Assembly (NCBI GenBank): GCA_949358305.1 | Contig: CASHSZ010000121.1 | Coordinates: 92,501 to 143,000 of the forward strand | Direction: 5' to 3' | DNA: 50,500 nt | DNA from: Strigamia acuminata | Lineage: Eukaryota; Arthropoda; Chilopoda; Geophilomorpha; Linotaeniidae | Shown here: piece after piece, positions 1 to 9,695 of the stretch | Layout: each line of letters begins with the position of its first letter | Numbering within the stretch: position 1 is the stretch's first letter | Position numbers and translations under genes: made by a program | The notes under the pieces: model-generated | Databases searched by the model: none | Seen by the model: only the letters and a program-made list of their open reading frames with translations | Told to the model about the DNA's origin: nothing

Positions 1-400
1 TGATGTGCAGCGGTGGCAACCGTTTCGGGGGCGGCGGCGGCGGCGTCGGCGTCGGCGATGACGACTGCGGCGACGAGACCGAAGCTCGCCCGGAAGACGG
101 CAAAGGCGACTTCGGCGACGTCTGTGGCGTCGACGGCGCCGGAACTCGTTCCGGATGCGCCGGTGATGTGGCGTCTCCGGCGACGGTCTGCGGGTCCGGG
201 GCGGGTTTGCGCGCCCGCTGGATGTCGTTCTCCGACAACCGCTCCACGGGTACGGTGACTCGCCGTAGCAGCACCTCCGACGAAAGCGGCGCCGTCGCCT
301 CAAACGTCTCCGGCGACGATTGCGGCGAAGACGAAGACGTCGACGCGATTAAGATCGGCGATGGGAATCTCCCGGGCGTCTACCGAGAAAAGGAGAAAAA

Positions 401-464
<64 letters not shown>

Positions 465-922
465 ATGAATAAATAAATAAATAAATAAATAAATAAAGAA
501 ACAAACAAACAAACAAACAAACAAACAAACAAACAAATAAACAAATAAAGTAAATTAAAGTAAAGTAAAGTAAAATAAGGTAAAGTAAAGTAAACTCGTA
601 AATGAGCGAGTGTGTGAGTACGGACGATCGAGTTGAGACAAGAGAAAATACCTCTCGCGGCCACTCCAGGCTGTTTGTTTGAGGAAAGAACGCGGGTAAG
701 GAAAAAAAGAAAAAAAAATATAAAAAAAAAGAAATATGCACGAAGTTGGGTGATGGAAATGCCAAAACGTTACCTTCTTCATCCTTTTCCACGCGCTCCC
801 TCCCGCCCTCGTCTCCCTCTTCACGGCCTTCTTATCGCCTCTCTTCTCTTTCGTCTTTCTGGCGCCCTTTTTCTCTTCCGTCCCCTTCTCCGTTCTCACC
901 TCTCCCCCCTCATCATTCGGCT

Positions 923-957
<35 letters not shown>

Positions 958-3666
958 TCCTCATCCTCCTTCTTCTCCTTCTCCGCCATCATCCTCTCTT
1001 CCTCCTCTTCTTCCTCTTTCTTCTTCTTCTCCGCAATCACCCTCTTTTCCTCCACTTCTTCCTCCTTTTTCTTCTTCTCCGCCATCACCCTCTTTTCCTC
1101 CTCTTCTTCCTCCTTCTTCTTCTTCTCTTCCGCCCTCGCCTTCTTTTCCTCCTCTTTTCTCTTCTTCTTCTCCCTTTTCTCCTTCTTCTTCTTCTTCTCC
1201 TCCTCCTTCTCCTCCTCCTCTTTCTTCTTCTTCTCCGCCATCGCCCTCTCTTCCTCCTCTTCTTCCTCTTTCTTCTTCTTCTCCGCCATCGCCCTCCTTT
1301 CCTTCTCTTTCGCTAACCACCCACGCATCCAATCACTCCTCTCGTCGGCTTCACTCCCGCTCAGCTCCTCGTCGGCCTCGTCATCGCTCTGCCCGTCGTC
1401 GGTGTCACTACTGTCATCCTCACTCTGCTCCCCCTCGGTCTCTTTCGCGTCTCTCTTTTTCCTACAAAAGAGGTGAAATTGTGAGACATTGCGCGCGACC
1501 CGCAAAGAACGCGTCAAACTTACACCGGCGACGCGCCCGTGGACTCCGCGGACCGCCGCTCGCTCATCGCCCGACCCGCGGGCCGCGACAAACCCGGTGC
1601 CAACGCATTCGATGGTTGTTGCTGTTGTCGTGGCGAATCTGGCTGGATCTGGAAAGGAGCGAAACGAGCGGCGGACTAAGAAAATAAAATAAAACGAGCG
1701 TGGGAATGACGATTCTTTCACTCACCGGCGCCGTCGACCGCGACTTCGGACCGCGCAGCATCATCATCGCCGCCTCGAACAACCCAAGTCGTCCGGTCTG
1801 CGACCCGGCCGTTGTTGTCGCCGTCGCCTGCGACTCGAGCGACGCCTGGCTATTCGTGGTGTCCTGCGACTCTTCGTCCTCGTCTTCGCCCGGGGACCGA
1901 GAAAGCTGCGTCACCCGCGAGAAAACGAAATAAACGGGATCGATAAAATAAAATAATTACGCGATAATTCTTTTACTCACCGTCTCGGGTCCCGCGGGCC
2001 GTGGTCGGGGGTCGACCGTCGACGACGACGAGCCCGGCACGACCTGGAAGAAAACAAACGAACAGACAAATATAAGTAAACGAGCGAATTAAAGAAAAAG
2101 GCGGGCGAAAGAAAAGAAAAGAAGGAGTAACTTATGAAACGAGGCGAAACGAAACAGATCCGAGTTGGTCGGATGCGCTCTAACGCTCGTTCTCGGGCGC
2201 TACTTTGACGGCGGACGGGCAAGCGTCGAGGCCTCGGCTCGATTTTTACCGGACTCGAACTTTTTTGTTCGTGCACGTTTCGACCCAAACAAACCAACAA
2301 CAATTTCACTCACCGTCGATGGGGATGGCGGCGGTAGTGGCGAATACGTCGGCGATTGCAGTAATTGCAGTAGCGGCGACGGTAGTGACGATGACAGCGA
2401 CGACCGACTCGCGGACCGTCGCGTGGGCAGCGTGACCTGGAAAGAGGCGGACGAGTTAATAAGATGAAATAATAGTGGGACAAAAATATTTTTTTTTTTT
2501 TTTTTTTTTTTTCTAAACCCACCACCCTGTCGGGTCCTGTCGGACTCGGCACGGGCGCGTTGCCGTCGTCCGGGAAGCGAGGCTGCAACCCTTCGTCGAT
2601 GGACACGACCTGGAAACGAACGAACAAATAAAAAGAAAAAGATAAATAAAAATAAAAGGAAAAATAGAAATAAAAATAAAAATAAGTGGAAAAGTAAGAT
2701 ATAAAGTAACGCGTGAAACAAAACGAAACAAATCGAGGCGATTCTTTCACTCGGCGCCAGTGTTGTATCTCGTTCACTAAATCGCGAACTAGTTCTAGTT
2801 CGCGTTCATCACCGTTTTCAATTCAGTGAACTAGTTCTAGTTCCCGTTCACCCCAAAATCTCAAAGTGAACTAAGTTCTAGTTCAGTTCTAGTTCAGTTC
2901 TAGTTCAGTTCACTTTACAAACTTTTTTTTTCTGAATTCAAATTTTTATTTACACCATTTTATACTGGAAGAAGACATTTATTTACTGTAAAAAATTATT
3001 AAATTATTAAATTTATTCCATATTACGATAACAGATCTCGGAAAAAGCGATTACGAAAGTGAATTACGAAAACTATTGTTGCAAATCCGCCAAATCCACC
3101 AAAACAATAAAGCACGCAACAAGTAGTCAGGGAAGAAAATCACAAGTTGTTTTATTCAATGAAATTACACTCGTTTTATACTATAAAAATCGTCTATGAT
3201 TGGCCGTGACCTATAACGTCGGAGGAACGAACTAATTAACGAACTAGAACTTAGTTCGTGTTAAAAAAACGAACTTCGTTCGTTTTTTAAGTTCTTCAAA
3301 AAAGGTGAACTAGTTCGCGTTCTTAGTTCGCGAACTACGAACTAAGTTCGCGAACGCGAACTATTAGTTCTAGTTCGATACAACACTGCTCGGCGCTACC
3401 TTTGGTTCCTCGGTGGTCGACTCGGACGCCGCCGACGTCGTCCGCTGCAGCCGCGGCATGTCGGGAACCACCGCCTCGTCGTCGATCGTGGCCTGTAAAT
3501 AAGCGATCGAATTAATTAAATGAATGGATGAATAGATGGTTTACGGAACGACTCTTTCACTTACGGGTTTCGCCGCTACAGCCACGGCATCCGTTTCTTC
3601 GACCTCGACCTCCGTTCCGATGTTGAGCTCGGTCTCATCGACTATTTTTTCTTCTTCTTTTTCCAT
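1..3666 (-). CDS. Multi-exon gene for a disordered Lys/Glu-rich protein (3' end outside window)
   Basis: I do not recognise the family. The start is ATG at 3664-3666, right after an acceptor AG, so a 5' noncoding exon is likely. Exons that join in phase are 3565-3666 (MEKEEEKIVDETEL...), 3400-3492, about 2526-2609, 2314-2436, 1981-2043, 1726-1905, 1524-1648 and about 774-1461. Donors are mostly GTGAGT or GTAAGT. The first six exons are all phase 0, and three of them begin with GTCGTG or GTCACG, which hints at exon duplication. The early exons are Ser/Pro/Thr-rich and acidic. The 774-1461 exon encodes about seven repeats of an AEKKKKEEEEEE-type motif, predicted to form a charged helix or coiled coil. 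A Ser/Pro-rich frame (TPGRFPSP..., poly-Pro) is open from 379 to the window edge. The link from 774 to 379, perhaps through a small exon at 652-670, is uncertain in phase. Overall it looks like a nuclear or scaffold-type low-complexity protein, which is inference only. Confidence 0.6.
405..545. repeat. (AAAT)n / (AAAC)n microsatellite in an intron
   Basis: A nearly pure AAAT run is followed by an AAAC run and then degenerate AAAGT repeats to about 590. It lies between the last two visible exons of the minus-strand gene. The long Leu/Ile/Phe-rich frames read across it are artefacts of the repeat. Confidence 0.9.
2758..3388. mobile_element. hAT-like MITE, 631 bp, inside an intron
   Basis: The ends are inverted: CAGTGTTGTATC on the left and GATACAACACTG on the right. 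The element is bracketed by an 8-bp direct repeat CTCGGCGC (2750-2757 and 3389-3396). An 8-bp target duplication and a CAG...CTG terminus are typical of hAT transposons. The subterminal regions are dense in GAACTAGTTC / TTCGCGAAC palindromic motifs, and there is no transposase frame. The right end lies 9 bp inside the intron from the donor GT at 3398-3399. The target duplication therefore rebuilds most of the donor-proximal intron sequence. Confidence 0.85.
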
Positions 3667-4480
3667 CTGGTGTCTACGCGGGAGAAGAAAAATTAAATAA
3701 ATAAATAATTAAATAAATAAAACAAACGAACAACGTGAAAATGTGAAAATAAATTGAGTGACAAGCGACGATAAACCGGGAACGAGGGATCGAAGATGGG
3801 GCGACAGAACACGTCGCGCGAAATCCGCGAGCGGGACACCGAGCCCGCTACCCCGGCCGTTTGCGTCTCGTTATTTTATTTCATTTTATTTTTATTTATT
3901 TTTATTAATTAATTAATTAATTAATTAATTAATTAATTGATCAGTTAGTTAATTAAAACTAATTAAAAAGAAAAAAAAGTTGAAATGAAGCTGTTCCCGC
4001 GATCAAGTTTTCTCGCCGCCATGAGCGACGCGACCGAAACGCGACCAAACGAATTTGCACGCCGTATTGGCGTACGCTGTTCCGCGTGTACGGGTGCATA
4101 CGTGTGGTCGCGATCGTGGTTAATAGACCAATTTGTTTACTCACTCGACAATCGACAGGCAATTGATAAACGTTGTTGGTGCCAAACAATCGCGCGCTAG
4201 GGTGCACCGTGGATAAACAAACCCGTGTGACATCTGGTGACAAGTCCGCGAACAATTTCATTTCATTTCTAACCTACAAGTAGGCGGTTTAATCAAACCA
4301 ACCATCGGTTTATATTTAAAAAAAAACAAAACAAACAAGAGAAAAAAATAAAATAAAATAAAATAAAATAAAATAAAATAAAAGGAGTCGGCGTCAAAGG
4401 AAACCGTGGTAGCGGCGCCAACGGGACGAATCCGATCTATCAATAAGACGGGCGACCCGGCGCTGGCCGAGGAGGCGCGC

Positions 4481-4524
<44 letters not shown>

Positions 4525-5094
4525 GCTTGTCTGTCTCGTTTCGAAGTTGACGGATATGTTGGTCGATTTCTTTTGTTTTATCATCTATTTTGTTGTTCAT
4601 TCCCTCTCTTACACGGTCGCGCCGAAACGTAACGACACCACCGCCCCTCGTTACGTCGTTCCCGGCAGCCGTCGCTCGCCCGACGCGCCCTCGCGCGCTC
4701 CCGTGTCCCCCGCACGCGCCTAAACGCGGTCACGTCGCAGAAGCGCGCCGATCCAGTGCCCTGATCAAAGACGTTTTGTTTCGATTTTATCGTCGCTGCG
4801 TGAGGAGAAGACAAAGACGACGACGACGACGACGACGAAGTTCGGAAAGAGAGTCGAGAGGCTGACGAGGAAGATGCGGGAGAAGACAAAAGTGGTCGCG
4901 TTGAAGTTGAACTTGACGAGGAAGAGGCTCGGGGGCCCGGGGACCGACCTGTACGAGTTGGGAGCGGATGAGTTGGAGACGGTGGACGACAAGGACGAGT
5001 CGTTTGTTTGTAATAATAACGATGTAATGATGTAATAATAATAATAATAACAACAAAAACAACAACAACAACAATTACAATGGTTAATGTGGAT
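3667..5094. other. Intergenic region, microsatellites, no firm gene
   Basis: It contains (AAAT)n near 3695-3720, (TTAA)n at about 3905-3946, (AAAAT)n at 4346-4383 and (TGTC)n at about 4482-4530. On the plus strand at about 4803-5034 an acidic stretch (a GAC run, then ...VDDKDESFVCNNNDVMM and a TAA) could be the last exon of a gene. The acidic reading changes frame part-way (near 4965), and I could not find a clean acceptor, so it is not called as a CDS. Confidence 0.5.
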
Positions 5095-5171
5095 TTATTT
5101 ATTTTTTTTTTATTTTATTTTATTTATTTTTTTTTTTTATATATTTGAGACAATACAATAAAAGAAAAAGA

Positions 5172-5671
5172 TCAAATTAACGAAATCCTGTGCGCCTCCG
5201 TCCAATGGCCAATCAGGTTGTCTGGAGAGGGTGTCTCCGCACAAAACGGACAGCGTCTGCCGCGTTGGTGCACCTGCCCCAATATCTAAAAGAGGGGGGG
5301 GAAGGGAGGAAGAAACGAATTAGTTGGTTGGTTAACTAGACAAAGGAGTTAAATGCTCACCAACGCTAGATGAGCGGGCTCGCGCGAATACATTCGTAGC
5401 AATCCCCGGATGGCCTCGTCCGCACCTTCACGGATGTCGTGTCGCTGTCGCCAGTGGCGGAAGATGTCCATGTAAAAGTAGCCGTCCGGGTCTGAAATAA
5501 ATAAGAAAAATAAAAATAAAATAAAATAAAAGAAAATGAAAAAATAAAAAGAAAATGGACGACTAATAAGTAGATAAATAGATGTTTCTCACCGTTTGGG
5601 TGCTCGCCGCACAAAACGCAGTAATACGACCTACCGCCCTCTTCTCTGTGTGGTGCTGGTGCTCCGTTCAT
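5172..5671 (-). CDS. Small two-finger zinc protein, paralogue 1 (novel CxxC/HWRxxH family)
   Basis: Three exons join in phase: 5593-5671, 5361-5491 and 5172-5285, giving 107 residues from ATG at 5669-5671. Donors are GTGAGA and GTGAGC; acceptors are TTTCAG and TTTTAG. The first finger is split by a phase-1 intron. It reads CVLC in exon one, then FRHWRQRH in exon two (C-x2-C ... H-x4-H), followed by a helix-like stretch ending GLLRMYSREPAHLAL. The last exon holds a second finger, CPFCAETP...GHWTEAH (C-x2-C-x11-H-x4-H). Both are C2H2-like but carry an HW after the first His position. I do not know a named family with this arrangement. The neighbour at 7539-8056 has the same exon lengths, phases and motifs, so the two are tandem duplicates. 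DNA, RNA or protein binding cannot be decided from sequence. Confidence 0.75.
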
Positions 5672-5759
5672 CTTTCTTTCTTCCGTGTGGGAGACGAATA
5701 AAGAATTAATTAATTAATTGAAAATAAATTGGAAAGGGAGATCACACAAAGCATCAAAC

Positions 5760-5765
5760 TTACTC

Positions 5766-5820
<55 letters not shown>
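5760..5820. repeat. (CTTA)n microsatellite forming tandem GTAAG donors on the minus strand
   Basis: About 15 copies of the CTTA unit sit exactly at the donor of the 5' exon of paralogue 1. Read on the minus strand this is GTAAGTAAGTAAG..., a string of near-consensus donors. Paralogue 2 has a single GTAAG at the same place (8128-8132). Confidence 0.85.
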
Positions 5821-5914
5821 AACGAAGACGATGTGGCGACGGGGACCGGGCGGATGATGAAACGCGCACTTGATCCACGTTGTCGTGACACTTGATGTCG
5901 AGACCGCAAACCAT
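5820..5914 (-). other. Probable 5' exon of paralogue 1 with a short upstream ORF
   Basis: The segment is conserved with 8133-8248 upstream of paralogue 2. It ends at a GTAAG donor. Both copies have an ATG that opens MVC(G/E)LD(I/K or T/R)xCHD. In both, the frame meets a stop at or next to the splice junction. It is therefore better read as an untranslated exon with a short upstream ORF than as the protein's N terminus. Confidence 0.4.
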
Positions 5915-6049
5915 TTCGTCTGGACTACGGAGCGCCCGGAGATGCGCTGTACCGCGCTCGGTACAACGAGGAATTGTACGCGGGCGCGTGTGTGCAAAAC
6001 ATGCGGTCGATTAGCGACGTTCCCTCCGATATGCACTCGCCGAGTGAAC

Positions 6050-6543
6050 GGGGTCGGCATCCCACGCCGAGAGAACCGTGCCGGAGAAAGAAAGTTGGAG
6101 TCGAAGCCAGCAAACGAGACTACCGGGAAACATCACGACCATCGTTGCGAACAACGTTGGCACGACAAAGACTTTAAAAAGACAGGCACGCTCGGGCACC
6201 CGGTGGAAGGCGAATCCTCTCGATGGCGCGTCCCATGCCGAGGGAACCGTGCCGGAGAAAGAAAGTTGGAGTCGAAGCCAGGCGGCCGAATTCCGCCACC
6301 CGGAAGTGCGTTCGTGTCCAGTTGATCGGGGACGGAAAGAAGATCGTGGCTTGCGCGCCCAGAGACGGATGTTTGTTTGAATTTTAACGAGATGGAAAAC
6401 GACGGAGTTTTGGTTGCCGGATTCGGTCGTAGCGGGGCACGCCGTTGGTGATGTTCCCGGCGCGCGATTCAAAGTGGTCAAAGTCGCTAATGTTTCGTTG
6501 TTGGCTTTGTACGGGGAGAAAAAGGAAAGACCGAGGTCTTAAA
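6050..6543 (+). pseudogene. RPS23: Ribosomal protein S23 (uS12) pseudogene, plus-strand copy
   Basis: The RPS23 sequence is recognisable but broken. In order there is a duplicated scrap encoding HAE-TVPEK (about 6058-6108), then [13 protein letters not shown] (about 6133-6180), [16 protein letters not shown] (about 6198-6242), [16 protein letters not shown] and onward to DGCLFEF (about 6263-6384), [12 protein letters not shown] (about 6398-6432), and the C terminus HAVGDVPG ... KKERPRS with TAA near 6541. Successive blocks lie in different frames, so there are at least three frameshifts, including an extra G in the GGGG run at about 6435-6440. There are no introns and the N-terminal third is missing. 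RPS23 is a core protein of the small ribosomal subunit decoding centre; the functional gene must lie elsewhere. The copy sits between two zinc-protein paralogues, next to inverted pieces of itself. Confidence 0.8.
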
Positions 6544-6694
6544 ATGTGTTTGTTTTTTTTTTTTGTTTGTTTGCTTGTTTAGTGGCAAATTTGAATTCGA
6601 TCGAGTTTCAAAAATAAATCGATCGAAACGTTAAAAACGAGACTTTAACGTAGAATTTCTCATTCGTTTTAATGGCGGCAACGACTTTTTGATC

Positions 6695-7345
6695 GGACGA
6701 CACTATCGTTTATTACAAACAAACAACGGGGTGGCGAGTAAACCGAGTGACTTCGGGCGCCGCGTTAGCATCCAAGAAACAATTAGCTCACCCGCGTGTT
6801 CGTCATCTTTGCTCGCCGCCGAGAGGATTTGCCTTCCATCGGGTGCCCGAGCGTGTCTGTCTTTTTCGAAGTCTTCGTCGCGCCAAACGTTGTTCGCGAC
6901 GATGATCACGATGTTTCCTCGCAGTTCGCCGACCTCGCGGTTTACCCGCTTCGCTCGTTGGATACGGAAGGTCGATCGGTTTATTTTTGAATTTTGGTCG
7001 CCGAGTTCGAATTTGCCGCCGAATTTGTTCGCGCGGTCTCTCGCCGTAATATGTTTTGTTTCTTTTTTTTTTTCTTTCTTGATTTTCTGTTTAATTTTTA
7101 TTTATTTATTTATTTATTTATTTTTTTATTTATTAATTAATTAATTTATTTTTTTTTTTTACGAACCAAAAAAAAAAAAAACACATTTTAAGACCTCGGT
7201 CTTTCCTTTTTCTCCCCGTACAAAGCCAACAACGAAACATTTGCGACTTTGGCCACTTTGAATCGCGCGCCGGGAACATCACCAATGGCGTGCCCCGCTA
7301 CAACCGAATCCGGCAACCAAAACTCCGTCGTCCGCCTCGTTAAAT
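6695..7345 (-). pseudogene. RPS23: Ribosomal protein S23 (uS12) pseudogene pieces, minus-strand and scrambled
   Basis: Two RPS23 blocks lie on the minus strand in the wrong order. The C-terminal block (VLVAGFG ... ERPRS, TAA near 7190) is at about 7190-7345. The more N-terminal block ([21 protein letters not shown] type) is at about 6815-6915, downstream of it. The C-terminal block shares with the plus-strand copy both the extra G before CACGCC and the 3' flank TTAAAATGTGTTT. The frameshift therefore predates the duplication, or the copies have been homogenised. A further inverted match (6575-6635 against 6970-7020) shows that the locus is a rearranged foldback. Confidence 0.7.
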
Positions 7346-7538
7346 AACAACTACGATTAATGTGGATTTTTTTTTATTTTTATTTTTATTTTTATTCTTA
7401 TTTTTTTTATTTTTAATTAATTAAAACAAATAAAAAGAAATGAAGAAGAAGTCATACAATACAAAAAAAAACAAAAAAACAAAAAAACAAAAAAAGGTCA
7501 AATAAAATCGAATGCACGGTCCACCGATGCTGTCTCCG

Positions 7539-8056
7539 TCATCCCTGGTGGGCGGTCGGTGCTTGAAATCTATGCGCTTCCACCCAATGGGTAGAGAGAT
7601 CCTCGAAAAAGGGTGTTTCCGCGCAAAACGGACAGCGTCCGTCGTTGTGTCGGTACACCCGTCTCAGTGCCTTGAAAAAAAAATAAAAAATAAAAAAAAA
7701 TAAATTAGTTGACTAGTTAACTCGGCGAAGAAACTAAAAGCTCACCAATGCCAAACGAACGGGGTCGCGCGAATGGATTCGTAGCAGCCCTCGGGTGGAA
7801 TCGTCCGCATCTCCGCCGATGTTATGGTACCGTCGCCAGTGACGAAAGGCATCTTTACAGAAAACACCGTTCGGTTCTGAAACGAGAAAAAATTAAAATC
7901 AAATAAAATATACATAATTAAAAAATAAATAAATAAATAAATTGAACAACTGATAAGTAAATAAATGGATGTTTGTTTCTTACTGTCGGGGTATTTACCG
8001 CAGCACAAAGCGCAGTAATGTGACTTGTCGCCCTCTGCATGCTGCGCTCCTTCCAT
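7539..8056 (-). CDS. Small two-finger zinc protein, paralogue 2 (novel CxxC/HWRxxH family)
   Basis: The exons are 7984-8056, 7746-7876 and 7539-7670, giving 111 residues from ATG at 8054-8056. The middle exon is 131 nt, the same as in paralogue 1, and all phases match. The N-terminal finger reads CALC ... FRHWRRYH, followed by RGLLRIHSRDPVRLAL. The last exon has CPFCAETP...THWVEAH. Between the paralogues the Cys and His residues, the Trp after the first His, the Leu-Leu-Arg and the exon borders are kept while other positions vary. That pattern fits a real protein under constraint. The start is supported by similar openings (MEGAQHAEGDKSHYC here, MNGAPAPHREEGGRSYYC there). The 3' flank (TTAATGTGGATTT on the plus strand) is also shared, so the duplication took in the UTRs. 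The function is unknown. Confidence 0.75.
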
Positions 8057-8132
8057 CTTTCTTCTGTGTGGGAGACGAGTAGAGAATTGAAAATAAATTG
8101 GAGAGAGAAACCACACAAAACACCAAACTTAC

Positions 8133-8248
8133 CAACGGAGACGAAGTGCCGATGAAAACCGGGAGGAAAATGAAACACTCGCGCGATATACGCTGTCGGA
8201 CCAACGTGCGCGTTTGTCGTGACATCTGGTGTCGAGCTCGCAAACCAT
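8133..8248 (-). other. Probable 5' exon of paralogue 2 with a short upstream ORF
   Basis: This is the counterpart of 5820-5914. It has an ATG at 8246-8248 opening MVCELDTRCHD and a GTAAG donor at 8128-8132. Joining to the next exon would create a TGA at the junction, so this frame probably does not continue into the protein. Confidence 0.35.
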
Positions 8249-8346
8249 TTCGTGGCCGCGCGAGTCGAGGCCGTCGACTTCGAGTGGTAGCCGAGACCGT
8301 AAATGAATTCGCTTTTACCGCGACGAATCTCGCGCGACCGCGACTC

Positions 8347-8815
8347 CGCAAAAATACCGTATATGGCCCGTAACGGCCCGCCGACGGTCCCGTAACGGTC
8401 CCGTCACGACCCCGTCAACGGCTTGTACGGGCCGTGATGGGGTCGTGACGGGACCGTCGGCGGCCCGTTAACGGACCGTGCGGGCCGTTACGGGATCGTG
8501 ACGGTCCCGTCACGATCCCGTCAACGGCTTGTACGGGCCGTTACGAGATCGTGACGGTCCCGTTGGCGGCTCGTTAACGGCCCGTACAAGCCGTTGACGG
8601 GATCGTGACGGTCCCGTCACGATCCCGTAACGGCTCGCACGGGCCGTTAACGGGCCGCCGACGGTCCCGTGACGGTCCCGTAACGGCCTTCGTTCCCGGA
8701 CTTCGGCTCGCCGACGGCCCGTACGACCTCATGCGGGCCGTTAACGGCCCGTTAACGGGCCGCCGACGGTCCCGTCACGATCCCGTAACGGCCCGTCATG
8801 ATCCCGTAACGGGCT
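8347..8815. repeat. 53-bp CCGTTAACGG minisatellite, first patch
   Basis: Degenerate tandem units contain CCGTTAACGG, GGGATCGTGACGG and GGGACCGTCGGCGG. The orientation changes within the patch. It is the same family as the large arrays at 13.4-22.9 kb and 24.1-41.4 kb. It begins about 100 bp upstream of the 5' exon of paralogue 2. Confidence 0.85.
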
Positions 8816-9215
8816 GAAAACGGGAAAACTGAGGGAGTCGGGTGCGAGACCACGTGACCCGGAGTGTGGTTTTTGGGGGCGAGGGCCGTCCTCCGACCGC
8901 GCCGTGACGCGCCCCGAGTCGGATCAAGAGTCACGGCGCGTCGCGGCGCTTTCGGAGCACGCGACCCGATCCCCCCCCTCCCTCCCGTCACAAAAACCAC
9001 GTTTTAGCGAAACCCTTGACCGGTCACAAAACCCACCGAACACCGAAAAGCAACGAACAAAACGCGCTCGGTCGCACGAACTACTCGGCCAAAACAACAT
9101 CCGCAAATTCCGCATCGCAGTCGCGATCAACGAAACAACGTATAGGCCGCCGTAATGTTAAAAAGCGGGACCCTTTCGCCCCCGACAAAATCCGCACACA
9201 TACCCCAAGGTTAAA
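8816..9215. repeat. Satellite flank module ending in CCCCAAGGTTAA
   Basis: It opens with a block containing GAGACCACGTGACCCGGAG and continues through GATCCCCCCC to a segment of about 285 bp ending CCCCAAGGTTAA. The distal segment recurs at 23521-23805 and about 36700-36984. All three copies end at the same TTAA and then diverge completely. The frames read in it (for example HELLGQNNIRKFRIAVAINE) are conserved because the DNA is, and show no other sign of coding. Confidence 0.8.
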
Positions 9216-9489
9216 CGAGCGTTTCATTCGCCCATTTATCCGTCGGTCTCTTCTAGGCCATGGCGGACGGTTTTCCCAAAACTGACGCGGACGCGCGTGT
9301 GTGGGTCGCCACGACAACATCGCCCTCTTCCTTCTCGCTTCGACGGACGACTGTGTGTGTTCGCTCAATCCGCGACGTCTTCACGACCGAACACGTGTCA
9401 ATTTTGGACAGCCGACTGGCCGATTAATTCTGTTTCGTTTTATTTTATTATATTTTATTGTATTTTATTTCATTTTTCCATTTTTATTA

Positions 9490-9539
<50 letters not shown>

Positions 9540-9690
9540 TAACAACAACAAAAACAAAGGCGATGACGACGTATTGTCGGTGCCAACGAGGAAAAAAAAA
9601 AAAAAAAACAAAAAAAAAAAAGAAGAAGAATTGAAAACAAATGAAACAGGGATAAATAAAAACGAACGAATTAACTAATTAATTAATCGA
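9216..9690. other. Intergenic region with an (ATT)n microsatellite
   Basis: No gene is seen. There is (ATTTT)n at about 9437-9480, (ATT)n at about 9487-9538 and an A-rich tract at 9592-9625. It lies downstream of the minus-strand gene ending at 9696. Confidence 0.6.
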
Positions 9691-9695
9691 TCAAT

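Noticed and set aside
633-1316. Leu/Ser/Pro-rich plus-strand frames over 600-1700
   Set aside because: They are translations of the reverse of the Glu/Lys repeat exon and of T/C-rich tracts.
9016-9285. Frame with KKRDPFAPDKIRTHTPRL repeated at about 23.7 and 36.9 kb
   Set aside because: It belongs to the 285-bp repeated module; another frame of the same DNA is equally conserved, which indicates DNA rather than protein conservation.
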